Of a DNA stretch of 64,000 nt, positions 51,744 through 60,554 are shown one piece after another. The notes under the pieces were generated by a model that was given only the letters and a program-made list of their open reading frames with translations, was not told the DNA's origin and did not search any database. Position 1 is the stretch's first letter. Every line of letters starts with the position of its first letter. Both the position numbers and the translations under genes were made by a program. The DNA is taken from assembly GCF_021245985.1 (NCBI RefSeq), contig NZ_JAJQXA010000004.1, forward strand, positions 248,001 through 312,000, in the 5' to 3' direction. The DNA is from Flavobacterium soyae (lineage in GTDB: Bacteria; Bacteroidota; Bacteroidia; Flavobacteriales; Flavobacteriaceae).

Positions 51744-51929
51744 TTAAGCAGTTTTTTTAAATAAATCAAACATAGGACAGCGTGAGCAGCGTTTCTTTTC
51801 ACTTTTCTTATATTTCTCACAACAAGAAGATTTACAGTTTTCAATCTTCTTAATTTTATCAAGGATAGCTGCGTTCTTTTTTTTCTTTTTATCCTTTTTT
51901 TTGTCCGTGTCTTTTTCTTTCTTGCCCAA
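51744..51929 (-). CDS. Small Lys-rich protein with a Cys cluster
   Basis: 61 residues. The first 29 are almost all Lys/Asp/Glu (a polybasic tail). The rest carries C32, C36, C37, C48 and C51 in NCKSSCCEKY and KRCSRCPMFDLFKK. The cysteine spacing (C-x3-C-C-x10-C-x2-C) looks like a metal or Fe-S site. It lies 83 bases downstream of ferritin on the same strand with a terminator directly after it. I do not recognise the family beyond having the feel of a conserved flavobacterial small protein. Confidence 0.65.
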   Translation of the reverse strand: MGKKEKDTDKKKDKKKKKNAAILDKIKKIENCKSSCCEKYKKSEKKRCSRCPMFDLFKKTA

Positions 51930-52012
51930 TTTTCCTCTGTATTATTAAAAACAGGGACAAATATAAACGAAAAAAGTTATTTTTAAATATTCTAAATAAA
52001 CTTTAACTTTTT

Positions 52013-52531
52013 TTATTTTGGATTAATGGCAATTGAGCTTGTAACTGTTAATTGCTGAATATCACGGTCGAACAAGTAAAGTCCGCCTTTGTCGTCTCCA
52101 ATTAAGTTAATTTTGTCTAAGATAGATTTAGCTGTTGCTTCTTCTTCGATTTGTTCAGAAACGTACCATTGTAAGAAATTATGTGTTGCATAATCTTTTT
52201 CTTCAAAAGTAATATGCACTAATTCGTTGATAGATTTCGAAACAAAAAGTTCATGATTATAAAGTTCCTCAAACATTTCCTTAAATGTATTATAAGATGT
52301 TTTTGGCGCTTTTAGATCTGTAATCTGAGCGTGTCCTCCGCGTTCGTTCACATATTTTACTAATTTAAGCATATGTGCGCGCTCTTCATCTGATTGTGTG
52401 TACATAAATTGAGCGATTCCCTCTAATCCGTGTACTTCAGCCCAACAAGCCATAGAAAGATAAGTTTGCGAAGATTCTGCTTCTATGCGGATCTGCTTAT
52501 TTAAAGCTGTTTCAATATTTTTTGATAGCAT
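52013..52531 (-). CDS. ftnA: Ferritin (FtnA-type)
   Basis: 172 residues forming the four-helix ferritin subunit. Ferroxidase ligands are visible in IEAESSQTYLSMACWAE (E17-E18 region) and SDEERAHMLK (E50, H53), with FLQWYVSEQIEEE as the third set. It stores iron in a 24-mer shell. No haem-binding Met as in bacterioferritin. Transcribed alone or with the Cys-rich small gene below it. Confidence 0.93.
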   Translation of the reverse strand: MLSKNIETALNKQIRIEAESSQTYLSMACWAEVHGLEGIAQFMYTQSDEERAHMLKLVKYVNERGGHAQITDLKAPKTSYNTFKEMFEELYNHELFVSKSINELVHITFEEKDYATHNFLQWYVSEQIEEEATAKSILDKINLIGDDKGGLYLFDRDIQQLTVTSSIAINPK

Positions 52532-52625
52532 AATGATGTCTTTTTTGTAAAATTAGAAAAAATAATTCAAACCATTTTTTGAAACCGCTAAAACATTGAG
52601 ACATTTGGATTAATTCTCAATAAAT

Positions 52626-54083
52626 TTAACGGGCTTTAATTTGCCCAAAAGATGCCGGTTTTGAAAATACAGCCTTATTCATAATTGGATTTCCATTATC
52701 TTCCCTAATAAAGCCGTCTGTGAATTTACGAATTATAAATTGCTTTTGAGTGTCGTCATAATAGCTCAAAATAGAGTAGTCTTTTAGTTTTATAATATTT
52801 TGAAGCAATACATTTTTATTGGTTCCTAAATAATAGAAAATGTTGTCAATTGCCAGAGGTTCTGATTTTACCGTAGTCGAAAAATCATTATTCTCGTTCA
52901 TTACGGCATCAAAGAAAACCATTTTGTTTTGCGAATAATACGAATTTCCGGCATCATAAAAATCATTTTGCCCGTACTCAAAATTAGAAACAATGTATTC
53001 TATATAGCCGCCAAATGTTATATAATTGTTTTTCTTATTCTCTAAAACAGAAACTCCAACACTTAAATCTGATAGTAGTTTTAGGAATTTAGCCGTAGTT
53101 TTTAATTCCTGAGGCTTATTATTGTTTACCTGAAGAAATAAAGGAGAATTTTTAAAACGTATGGTGTCATTTTTTGATAACGAAATGTTTTTAATCATTT
53201 TACTTGACTCAAAATCTTTTATGTCAAACAAAAACTCCTCGCTATTGGCCTTGATTTGATAGAGTTTGTTTTGATTATAAAATGAATTGGAAGTTTTAGA
53301 GGTTTTGAGAGAAACAGGCTGATCAAAATTTTTCTCTGTAACTTCAAGTGTTTTTATGTTAAGATCGAAAACCTGTGTTTTTTTAAAACTATAGTCAAAT
53401 GTCAAAATAATATGATCGTCGAGAACATACATTTTGTTTATGTTTGAAGCTTTATCAAGAGGATTAAAATCATTTAATTCCATTTTTTGAATGGGATAAT
53501 ATCGAATAAGTGAGCTAAAAGTCAAATTTTGTCCTTTTTCGGTTTGAAATTTAAAATCAGAAAAGTCGAACATTTTTATTTCACAGTTTCCATTTTTAAA
53601 TTCATAAAGCAGGAGATGCTGCTGGCTTTTTTCTTTGGCCAGAACGTAAAAATTATTGTTTTTTTGAAAACTCGTTATAATGTATTCATTGCCTTCTGGA
53701 AAATCGAAATTTAAAGATCGCGAAGTTTTTGTTTCCAAAAAATATTTAACGATTCTGATATTTCTTGAATTTTGTGAACTCCAATAAAGCAAGGGATTAC
53801 CATCATCGTTAATACTGCTGCCAATTAATGTTCTGTTTTCTATATTTTTTATAGAATCTGTAAATTGATTGGTGAGGAATAGCGATTTATTGTATTTTAA
53901 AACATTGATCTTTTTATCATCTGCCGCAAAAACATAAATATCATGCGTTTTTACATCTTCGACATTTAAAATTTGACCATCTTCAAGAGGATTGTTTAAA
54001 TTTAAGGGAAATGAATTCAATACTGTTTGGCTTAACAATACTGATTTAGAAAGTAAAAGCAAAAAAAGTACAAGTTTTTTCAT
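52626..54083 (-). CDS. Exported hypothetical protein, beta-rich
   Basis: 485 residues with a signal peptide (MKKLVLFLLLLSKSVLLS-Q). Mature part: many short beta segments separated by polar turns with recurrent DDHIIL/FYVLAK/ILSYYDD-type motifs, as in a beta-propeller-like exported protein. No family named. It lies 95 bases upstream of ferritin and about 160 bases downstream of the OmpA-like gene. Confidence 0.65.
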   Translation of the reverse strand: MKKLVLFLLLLSKSVLLSQTVLNSFPLNLNNPLEDGQILNVEDVKTHDIYVFAADDKKINVLKYNKSLFLTNQFTDSIKNIENRTLIGSSINDDGNPLLYWSSQNSRNIRIVKYFLETKTSRSLNFDFPEGNEYIITSFQKNNNFYVLAKEKSQQHLLLYEFKNGNCEIKMFDFSDFKFQTEKGQNLTFSSLIRYYPIQKMELNDFNPLDKASNINKMYVLDDHIILTFDYSFKKTQVFDLNIKTLEVTEKNFDQPVSLKTSKTSNSFYNQNKLYQIKANSEEFLFDIKDFESSKMIKNISLSKNDTIRFKNSPLFLQVNNNKPQELKTTAKFLKLLSDLSVGVSVLENKKNNYITFGGYIEYIVSNFEYGQNDFYDAGNSYYSQNKMVFFDAVMNENNDFSTTVKSEPLAIDNIFYYLGTNKNVLLQNIIKLKDYSILSYYDDTQKQFIIRKFTDGFIREDNGNPIMNKAVFSKPASFGQIKAR

Positions 54084-54188
54084 GAGTTTTTATGGGCAAA
54101 TATTATTCCAAATTTAATGAAATTATTGAGATTATGATTTAAGCATAGAAAGCAGGAAATTGATTTTGAAATAAAAAAGAATAAAAAA

Positions 54189-54220
54189 AAAAGCCCGAAA
54201 GAATTAACTTTCGGGCTTTT
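54189..54220. terminator. Intrinsic terminator after the OmpA-like gene
   Basis: AAAGCCCGAAAG and CTTTCGGGCTTT pair around a loop of about 6 bases, with A-run and T-run flanks. Confidence 0.88.
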
Positions 54221-54243
54221 GAATTATTTACTTTTTAAAGAAA

Positions 54244-55374
54244 TTATTTTACTCTAAAAGTAACTCTTCTAGCTAATCTTCTAGCTTCTTCTGAGTTTTT
54301 CTCTACAGATGTATCTGCACCTGCAGGAACAACATTTAATCTTGAAGACGCGATTCCAGCTTGTGTTAAAATCTTTTTAACATTTTCTGCTCTTGCATTT
54401 GATAGTTTTTCATTGTATTCTGCTTTTCCAACTTGGTCAGCATATCCAATAACATCAAGAGACGCTGATGGGTTTTTTCTTAAGTAATTTAAGATAACAT
54501 CAATTGCAGCTGTTGAGTTTTCAATTGGAGTCGATTTGTTGAAATCAAAATAAACACTGTAGTATTTATCATTGATCATATCTCTAACAATATCTTTGTC
54601 TGTTACCACATTATTTGTAACAGGTTTCTCTACGACAACTTGTTTTTCTGGCATGTTTTTGATTTTGTTTTCAAGATCAGCGATTTTGCTGTCATACGCA
54701 GAAAGATCAACATTTTCAGAAACTACAGTCCAGTCAGCATGTTTAGCGTTTTTACCTAAGTAAACGTTTAATCCAACAGTACCATTGAAAATTAATCCTG
54801 AGAAACCTCTGTTTCCTGGAATTGCTGCTCCATCAAAAGTACGATCTTGTGATGCATTAAAGATTGTAGAGAAATCTCCAGTTAAAGCAACTCTGTTTGA
54901 TAATTTTACTTGTCCGGTTACACCAGCAATAAAGTTAGTCATTTCGTCTGCTCCTCTAAAATTGTCGCTTCTTAATTGAGCATAACCAAAACCAGCATGT
55001 CCCAATAATCCAATTGTGTTAGTAAAAGTTTCAAAATTCATGATACGACCTAAGTTAGCCACACCTTGTAAGTCTACTCTATAGTATCTTGAATCAAAAT
55101 CTAAAGAGCTGCCTTTGTTAGTAAAACTGTCGTAACCAAAATCAGCTTTTAAACCGAATTTGTTATTAAACATGTAACGTACTCCAAGATCACCAACCCA
55201 TGGGCTTGGTGTGCTTGTAAAATTGCCATTTGAAAATGGTTTTTGAGGTTTGTTGAAACCTGCTCCAAATTCGACAGACCATTGATTAAAGTTTTTTGCA
55301 CTATTGTTTTCTGTTTGTGCATTAACGCCCGTTAAGCCTAAAGCAAATGCCAGAATAATTACAGATTTTTTCAT
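54244..55374 (-). CDS. OmpA-family outer-membrane protein
   Basis: 376 residues: signal peptide (MKKSVIILAFALGLTGVNA-Q), an N-terminal 8-stranded barrel (about 25-210), a short coiled linker (DSKIADLENKIKNMPEKQVVVEKP, about 229-253) and a C-terminal OmpA/MotB peptidoglycan-binding domain (about 262-376) with YFDFNKSTPIENS, DVIGYADQVGKAEYNEKLSNARAENVKKIL and RRLARRVTFRVK. It anchors the outer membrane to the cell wall. An abundant-protein-type gene with strong -7 box TAAATTTG upstream and a strong terminator after it. Confidence 0.92.
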   Translation of the reverse strand: MKKSVIILAFALGLTGVNAQTENNSAKNFNQWSVEFGAGFNKPQKPFSNGNFTSTPSPWVGDLGVRYMFNNKFGLKADFGYDSFTNKGSSLDFDSRYYRVDLQGVANLGRIMNFETFTNTIGLLGHAGFGYAQLRSDNFRGADEMTNFIAGVTGQVKLSNRVALTGDFSTIFNASQDRTFDGAAIPGNRGFSGLIFNGTVGLNVYLGKNAKHADWTVVSENVDLSAYDSKIADLENKIKNMPEKQVVVEKPVTNNVVTDKDIVRDMINDKYYSVYFDFNKSTPIENSTAAIDVILNYLRKNPSASLDVIGYADQVGKAEYNEKLSNARAENVKKILTQAGIASSRLNVVPAGADTSVEKNSEEARRLARRVTFRVK

Positions 55375-55408
55375 TGTAATTTGAGTTTTTAAATTTTCCC
55401 CAAACCAA

Positions 55409-55416
55409 CAAATTTA
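55409..55416 (-). promoter_or_regulatory. Candidate -7 box TAAATTTG for the OmpA-like gene
   Basis: On the minus strand TAAATTTG fits TAnnTTTG exactly and lies 35-42 bases before the ATG at 55374, a typical leader length. No TTG at the canonical -33. Confidence 0.5.
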
Positions 55417-55482
55417 ATATCGCTTAGCTATTCCAGTAAAAGGTTTTATAGTATTAAAATAAGACAAAAAGTAAGATTAGTA

Positions 55483-56115
55483 TTATTTTTTATTCATCTG
55501 ATTTTGAAGCATATCCACAAATTGACCTACGTGTAAGCCGTCCATTAAAGCATGATGCACGTGAACAGACATCGCAATCGTGCGTTTTCCTGTCTCAAAT
55601 GTTATCATTTTGCCAAAAGAAATTTTAGGACAGCTGTCCGGAAATGTAAAACTTCTGGCGTGTGAAAGCGATGTGAAATTCAACCACGGAATTGCCGAAA
55701 AATGAATTACATTATCATCATTAAAAGATCGGGTGAAAAGTCCGGTTGTATTTTGAACACGTTCAATTTCTGTCAAGGCATTTTTTTCAAAGATTTTAAA
55801 ATCAGGGTTGTATTCAATTAATGAAAATCCGAAAGTGCCGTCTTCCCTGCCAATTGTTGCCGAAACATCTATGCGATCATTAATGTATATTTTGTCTTCG
55901 GCAATTCTATACTTAAAATTTTCGATCGCATTTACGGCAGTCAGCGTTTTATGTAAATAGAAAATGAAAAAAGAAACGTTAAGCTCTTTGGCAGTTTCAT
56001 AAGCTTTGGTGCAGTCAATTTCGACAGTTGCACCAAAAAATGGTTCTTCCATTTGTTTAAAATGTGCAAAATGCTCTTTTCGGTTCCAGTTTTCTAAGTC
56101 TAAAAGTGTTTTCAT
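55483..56115 (-). CDS. Chloramphenicol acetyltransferase-like protein (CAT family)
   Basis: 210 residues of the type A CAT fold: W10-N11-R12 start, CTKAYETAKELNVSFFIFYLHKTLTAVNAIENFKYRI, FTFPDSCPKISFGKM and the catalytic HHALMDGLHVGQF (His187-His188 region; HHxxxDG motif). It acetylates chloramphenicol in known members, but chromosomal CAT-like proteins in environmental flavobacteria often have other or weak activities. It overlaps the HAD gene by 4 bases (ATGA), so the two are coupled; nothing suggests a recent resistance cassette. Confidence 0.85.
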   Translation of the reverse strand: MKTLLDLENWNRKEHFAHFKQMEEPFFGATVEIDCTKAYETAKELNVSFFIFYLHKTLTAVNAIENFKYRIAEDKIYINDRIDVSATIGREDGTFGFSLIEYNPDFKIFEKNALTEIERVQNTTGLFTRSFNDDNVIHFSAIPWLNFTSLSHARSFTFPDSCPKISFGKMITFETGKRTIAMSVHVHHALMDGLHVGQFVDMLQNQMNKK

Positions 56116-56822
56116 TTTATTAAATTATGGACTACTTCTGTAATCTTTTCGAATGAACTAAAACGTTCGTGTTCGACTTTATGGTTTATTTTTTCGTGTT
56201 CCCAAGTGGTATGAAATGGGATATGAACGGCATAACCGCCAATTTCTAAAACAGGCAGGATATCTGATTTTAATGAATTTCCAATCATTAAAAATTCATG
56301 TGCCTGAATATCTAGACGGCCAAGAAGTTTCTCGTAATCAATTTCTTGTTTGTCTGACATTACTTCGATATGGTGAAAATAATGTCCCAAACCAGAGCGG
56401 TGGAGTTTGCTGTGCTGATCTTTTAAGTCGCCTTTTGTGGCAACTACCAATTTGTATTTACCGTGTAAAGCCTGCAGCGTTTCTTCGATTCCGTCCAGCA
56501 ATTCGATTGGTTTTTCAAGCAGTTCTTTTCCGTACTGAATTATTTTTTCGATCACTTCAACCGGAATTGTATTGTTTGAAATGTTCATTGCCGCTTCGAT
56601 CATTGAAAGAATATAACCTTTAATTCCGTATCCATACAAAGATAAATTTGCAATTTCGATTTTAAATAATTCCTGCGAAATACCCTGATGCGAAAGATAA
56701 TCTTCCATCAAAGCACAAAACTTGTGTTCTGTTTCCTGAAAATAAGGTTCGTTTACAAATAAAGTATCATCGGCATCAAATGCGATTACTTTTAAGTTTG
56801 GTATTTTGCTTTTGTGTAACAT
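56112..56822 (-). CDS. HAD-superfamily hydrolase
   Basis: 236 residues: motif I FDADDTLF (D16, D18), motif II in LVVATKGDL, motif III lysine near QEIDYEK, motif IV MIGNSLKSDILPVLEIGG. A C1-type cap is visible (about 25-90). Probably a phosphatase for a small phosphorylated metabolite; the physiological substrate is unknown. Coupled to the CAT-like gene. Confidence 0.85.
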   Translation of the reverse strand: MLHKSKIPNLKVIAFDADDTLFVNEPYFQETEHKFCALMEDYLSHQGISQELFKIEIANLSLYGYGIKGYILSMIEAAMNISNNTIPVEVIEKIIQYGKELLEKPIELLDGIEETLQALHGKYKLVVATKGDLKDQHSKLHRSGLGHYFHHIEVMSDKQEIDYEKLLGRLDIQAHEFLMIGNSLKSDILPVLEIGGYAVHIPFHTTWEHEKINHKVEHERFSSFEKITEVVHNLIK

Positions 56823-56864
56823 ATGTTTTTTGTTTCAGGTTTTTTGTTTTTGTTTCAAGTTTCA

Positions 56865-57138
56865 GGTTTTGCCACGAATTACACGAATTGCACTAATTTT
56901 TTTGCCACAGATTAAAATGATTTTAAAGATTTTTTAAATCTGCTCAAATCTGCGTGAAACTTTTTTTCGCCACGAATTGCACTAATTTCCACTAATTTTC
57001 TTGTCTTTCCAATAGCTTGGGAATAAATGATTTAAGATTTTTTAAAAATAAATCTGCTCAATCTGCGTGAGAACTTTCAGAAGTTAATTAGAAAAATCAA
57101 TCTGCGTAAACCCGTTTAATCCGTAAAATCCGCGGGTC
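56865..57138. repeat. Degenerate GCCACGAATT / AATCTGCG repeat tract
   Basis: Repeated fragments of the type GCCACGAATTACACGAATT (56871), CCACGAATTGCACTAATTT (56972), AAATCTGC...AATCTGCGTGA (56936 and 57050) and CCGTTTAATCCGTAAAATCCGCGGG (57112) fill most of the 319-base gap between the HAD and EamA genes. Only decayed inverted pairings are visible. No gene. Confidence 0.65.
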
Positions 57139-57141
57139 AAT

Positions 57142-58026
57142 TTATTTAGAAAACAGTCTTTTTAAAGAAATTGTCTTATCATAAAAAGTAATTCGGATTC
57201 CGAAAAGCAAAACGATTCCGCCGAAAACCATTTGTAAAGTTATTTTTTCTTCTAAAAATAACCAAGCTAAAATAGAGGTAATTACAGCCTGACTCAATAA
57301 ACTCAATGAAACTCTGGTTGCACGCATGTGCTGCGTGGCATAACTAATCGAAAGCCAGGCACACAATTGGCAAATTACGGCTTGAAGAACCAGTACAAAC
57401 CAGCCTGTATTTGAAAATCCTGTAAAAGGTTCGTTTAAAGAATAGCAAAGAATTCCCAAATAAACGCTCGAAGCCAATAAACTAATGGTCATAAACGATA
57501 AAACATCGACTTGAGAAAGTACATTTTTACTGACTAAAAGATAAATCGAATATAAGATTCCGGATAAAACAGCAAACAGAAAAGCCTGATTGAAGTTGAG
57601 ATCGATAAAAAACTCAAATCCAACTAAAGTTACCATTCCGAATAAAGAAACGATTGTACCAATCCAGAAATTTGTCGCTGGTTTTGATTTCAGAAATAAA
57701 AAAGAACCAATTCCTACCCAAACCGGAGATAAATTTGTTAATAAAGAAGCCTGAGTTGCACTCGAATCCTGAATGGCAATATTCCAAACTGCAACATCCG
57801 AAGAAAATAAAACCCCGCAAAGCATTGCCAAAAGTGCAAATTTTAAACTCGGAAGTTTAAAGTTTTTACTTAAAACAACATATGGCAAAAGCAAAACAAC
57901 TGCGAAAAACATTCGGTAAAAAGCAGAAATTAATCCTGGCGTTAAACGTAATTTAACCAATATAGGAAAAATCGAAATGCAGAGTATACCGCAGATTAAA
58001 GCTAATCTTGGTTTGGTAATTTTCAT
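57142..58026 (-). CDS. DMT-superfamily transporter (EamA repeat protein)
   Basis: 294 residues, ten membrane helices in two EamA repeats (about 5-135 and 150-285). Typical segments are KLRLTPGLISAFYRMFFAVVLLLP and QVFFGG-type endings (MVFGGIVLLFGI). Drug/metabolite exporters of this class move amino acids, purines or similar small metabolites out of the cell, but no substrate can be named. Single gene. Confidence 0.88.
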   Translation of the reverse strand: MKITKPRLALICGILCISIFPILVKLRLTPGLISAFYRMFFAVVLLLPYVVLSKNFKLPSLKFALLAMLCGVLFSSDVAVWNIAIQDSSATQASLLTNLSPVWVGIGSFLFLKSKPATNFWIGTIVSLFGMVTLVGFEFFIDLNFNQAFLFAVLSGILYSIYLLVSKNVLSQVDVLSFMTISLLASSVYLGILCYSLNEPFTGFSNTGWFVLVLQAVICQLCAWLSISYATQHMRATRVSLSLLSQAVITSILAWLFLEEKITLQMVFGGIVLLFGIRITFYDKTISLKRLFSK

Positions 58027-58047
58027 TAGGTGTATTTTATTCTAGTA

Positions 58048-58722
58048 TTATACTGTTTTTGGATTTATAACAGGGGTATTAATTATTGAATATTGTAAAA
58101 GCTCTTCTATTAATAAATATATTTTTGTAGATTTTATTACCGGAAAGTAACTGTCTTTGTTGGTGTCAGCAATTTTAGATCTTTGAATAGCATCATTTAT
58201 GAGATTTATGTCCATAAAACAAAATGGATAAATCCCAGTTTGAATAGTTCCTAATTCTGTTTTTATCTCGCTGGATTTAGTAGATTCTATTTTATCTAAA
58301 TCTTCTAAATGTGCCCATAGCCATACCTCAAAACAATAATTACTTATAAATAATTTTGCATCATTTAACTTGTCACAAAAATTTTTAACTTCTATTATTT
58401 GTTCTCCCGGATGCTTGTCAACATCAAGAATCAATCTAAACTTATCTTCGAATGTTGGAGTAACTTTAATGTCTCTAGGAGGATTATTAATAAATGACTC
58501 GATTCTTTCTTTTAATTTTAATGGTGTGTTTCCTATTATACCAGTATTGTTTTCTAAAATATGATGAATATAAGCTGTTTTCCTATCTAAAAAAGTTTCA
58601 TTAAAAGCCTCAAAATAATTAGGTTCTTTTACGTTTCCTTCATATACAATAAAGAATTTTGTAGCGTCACGATCTCCTTGTTCTTTATTGTAATCTGCTA
58701 GTGAATATTTTTTTCTATTCAT
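58048..58722 (-). CDS. RloB-family protein, AbiLii-like Toprim-type nuclease
   Basis: 224 residues of the RloB family (Pfam RloB), which includes the abortive-infection protein AbiLii of Lactococcus. Signature parts are KFFIVYEGNVKEPNYFEAF (conserved Glu28 opening the Toprim-like fold), ILDVDKH (D100, D102) and ISNYCFEVWLWAHLE. A Glu plus DxD set is what a metal-dependent Toprim/OLD-type nuclease needs. It follows the ATPase gene by 5 bases; the two form one operon, the usual pairing for this family. Role in phage defence is inference from family history. Confidence 0.85.
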   Translation of the reverse strand: MNRKKYSLADYNKEQGDRDATKFFIVYEGNVKEPNYFEAFNETFLDRKTAYIHHILENNTGIIGNTPLKLKERIESFINNPPRDIKVTPTFEDKFRLILDVDKHPGEQIIEVKNFCDKLNDAKLFISNYCFEVWLWAHLEDLDKIESTKSSEIKTELGTIQTGIYPFCFMDINLINDAIQRSKIADTNKDSYFPVIKSTKIYLLIEELLQYSIINTPVINPKTV

Positions 58723-58727
58723 CTCAA

Positions 58728-60083
58728 TTATATTTCATTTGATAATTTTGAAAAGTCACCAAGAAATGGAATTCCGCCATATCTGCCTTCTAAATAGCCC
58801 CGTTCTAAAATTTTATCGCCTCTTGGGTTAAAATTGCTTAGTGGGTAAAATTCAGTGCTACCATCAGATTTTTTTTCTGTAAACCAAATTTCATCTCTTC
58901 TAAGAAGTTCATCATCTAGTAAATGACTTTCATGTGTCGTGAAAATTAGCTGACTTTTTTTTGCTTTAGATGTTGAAAACAATCTTAATAACTCTTTTGC
59001 AAGTAATGGATGCATGCTTCTTTCTAGCTCATCAACAATATATACAACATCATCTTCATGGATTAATTGTTCAAAAGCAGGAGAAAGTTCATATAATCTA
59101 TTTGTGCCATCTGATTCTTCATCCAGGTCAAATAGTTCTTCAGAATTAAAATGTTTTGTTTTAAGAATGCGAACAACGTAATTTTCTTTTTTTTTCTTTA
59201 ATACATTTATTTGTGAATTAAATGGAAAGGTTAAAACGACATCAACGCTTTTGTCTTCTCTGTTTTCTAATGCGGTTTCCAAATCATCGATCATTTCTTT
59301 TTTAAAATCTTCATCAGAATAACTAAAAAAGACATCTACATCAATCTCTTTTACGACCAAATCTTCAATTCCTGTCTTACTATTAGCTAATAAAGTTTTT
59401 GCAAAGTCGGTAGATTTATTACCAGTTAGAATTGACTCAGAATAAACAAAGCTTTTTGAAGAAGGCTTTACAATGGTTAATCGGCAAAAGGCTAAGAAAA
59501 TTAGATCTAAAATTTCAACATCATCTAATACTCCATAGCATGCATCCAAAACTGATTGATTATTTTTTAATTCTTTTTTAAGGAATTTTTTAAGGTAGTC
59601 TAGATCTTTTGATTTATTAAAAAAAACTCCAAATTCAACATCATTATTTTTTCTCATATAGAGTAATTCTTCTTTATTGGATTTTACAGAATTGATTTTA
59701 TAAAGCCATTCTTCTGTAATTTTTCCTTTGCTTATTTCAATGGCATAATCAAAATGAATGCCTTTATATTCATATTCTAACCTAAAAGTAGTGGGCTTAG
59801 TTTTGTAACTTGAATCTATTCTAAACCTTTTACTTCTTGGCATTAAAGTATTTTCCTCATTAATAATAATGTCTTTTAAATATGCAATAGCATTAATCAA
59901 ATTACTCTTTCCTGCTGCATTTGCACCATAAATAGCCGCAGTTTTTAAAACACTAATACCTGAACTGGTTTCTGATATATGTGTTTTTAGTTTAGTTGAA
60001 CCATTACCTTTAATAGGTAGCATATTAAATTCTGTCTCATCTTTAAAAGACATAAAATTACTGACAACAAAACGGATTAGCAT
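58728..60083 (-). CDS. AAA15/21-family ATPase, RloA/AbiLi-like
   Basis: 451 residues of the ABC/SMC-like single-chain ATPase family. Walker A GANAAGKS (53-60), signature-like SDGTNRL (324-330), Walker B VVYIVDE (346-352) with E352, and TTHE H-loop (382-385). The core between Walker A and signature is the ~250-residue insertion typical of OLD-like enzymes. It partners the RloB-type gene immediately downstream. Similar two-gene ATPase-Toprim sets include AbiL and PARIS (AriA/AriB) phage defence systems; the RloB partner points to AbiL. Three CGAAAAAATCGT-type repeats precede its start codon. Confidence 0.88.
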   Translation of the reverse strand: MLIRFVVSNFMSFKDETEFNMLPIKGNGSTKLKTHISETSSGISVLKTAAIYGANAAGKSNLINAIAYLKDIIINEENTLMPRSKRFRIDSSYKTKPTTFRLEYEYKGIHFDYAIEISKGKITEEWLYKINSVKSNKEELLYMRKNNDVEFGVFFNKSKDLDYLKKFLKKELKNNQSVLDACYGVLDDVEILDLIFLAFCRLTIVKPSSKSFVYSESILTGNKSTDFAKTLLANSKTGIEDLVVKEIDVDVFFSYSDEDFKKEMIDDLETALENREDKSVDVVLTFPFNSQINVLKKKKENYVVRILKTKHFNSEELFDLDEESDGTNRLYELSPAFEQLIHEDDVVYIVDELERSMHPLLAKELLRLFSTSKAKKSQLIFTTHESHLLDDELLRRDEIWFTEKKSDGSTEFYPLSNFNPRGDKILERGYLEGRYGGIPFLGDFSKLSNEI

Positions 60084-60087
60084 GATT

Positions 60088-60172
60088 TTACGATTTTTTC
60101 GTTAAAAATTAAAATATTGATCAAATAAACGATTTTTTTTTATTCTGAATAATGTTTCTTACGATTTTTTCG
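60088..60172 (-). promoter_or_regulatory. Three upstream direct repeats of an AAAAATCGT-type box
   Basis: Read in the direction of the operon, CGAAAAAATCGTAA occurs at 60172-60159 and again at 60101-60088, and AAAAAAAATCGTTT at 60140-60127. The first and third are identical over 14 bases and have dyad ends (CGA...TCG). The last ends 4 bases before the ATG at 60083, where it would overlap the ribosome entry site. They are candidates for repressor binding sites or translation control of the ATPase-RloB pair. Confidence 0.5.
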
Positions 60173-60210
60173 AAACAATTAACACCCGCTCAATGGTTTT
60201 TTTAAAAGAT

Positions 60211-60243
60211 GCGAGAATCAGTTAAATATTAATTGATTCCCGC
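60211..60243 (-). terminator. Hairpin at the end of the 92-residue gene
   Basis: GCG-a-GAATCA and TGATTC-c-CGC pair around an AT-rich loop (gttaaatattaat). It lies just after the stop at 60254 of the minus-strand gene above, followed in that direction by ATCTTTT, a short U-tract; a weak terminator. Confidence 0.55.
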
Positions 60244-60253
60244 GTTGATAATG

Positions 60254-60532
60254 TTATGCATTCATGATTTTCCTGCAGGCATTGTTAATTTCCGTATCAG
60301 AAAAAGAGCCGAGCGTTTCTGCCAGCATTTTACTGGTTCTAATGGAATTTATCATTCTGATTCTCAGATCTTGATCATCGCCCATTTCAGTTAACAGAAT
60401 TGTCTCAAAAATTTCAGACAAATATTCAGGATGATCTCTAAAATCATCTACAAACCAAAGGTCTGAAAGGAATTTTGCCATTGCTGTCATTACAGCCGTT
60501 TCTTTTGTTTTTTCATTTTCTCTTTTTTGCAT
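60254..60532 (-). CDS. Hypothetical helical protein, 92 residues
   Basis: 92 residues, no signal peptide, predicted all-helical by eye: basic N-terminus QKRENEKTKETAVMTAMAKFLSDLW, then DFRDHPEYLSEIFETILLTEMGDDQDLRIRMINSIRTSKMLAETL and a C-terminal SFSDTEINNACRKIMNA. Family unknown. It lies upstream of the ATPase-RloB operon on the same strand but a hairpin and 170 bases separate them. Confidence 0.65.
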   Translation of the reverse strand: MQKRENEKTKETAVMTAMAKFLSDLWFVDDFRDHPEYLSEIFETILLTEMGDDQDLRIRMINSIRTSKMLAETLGSFSDTEINNACRKIMNA

Positions 60533-60554
60533 AAACCTGAAAATATTAAACGCA

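Noticed and set aside
55483..56115. Acquired chloramphenicol-resistance cassette
   Set aside because: No integron, transposon or plasmid marks are nearby, and the gene is translationally coupled to a HAD gene; an intrinsic CAT-like gene fits better.
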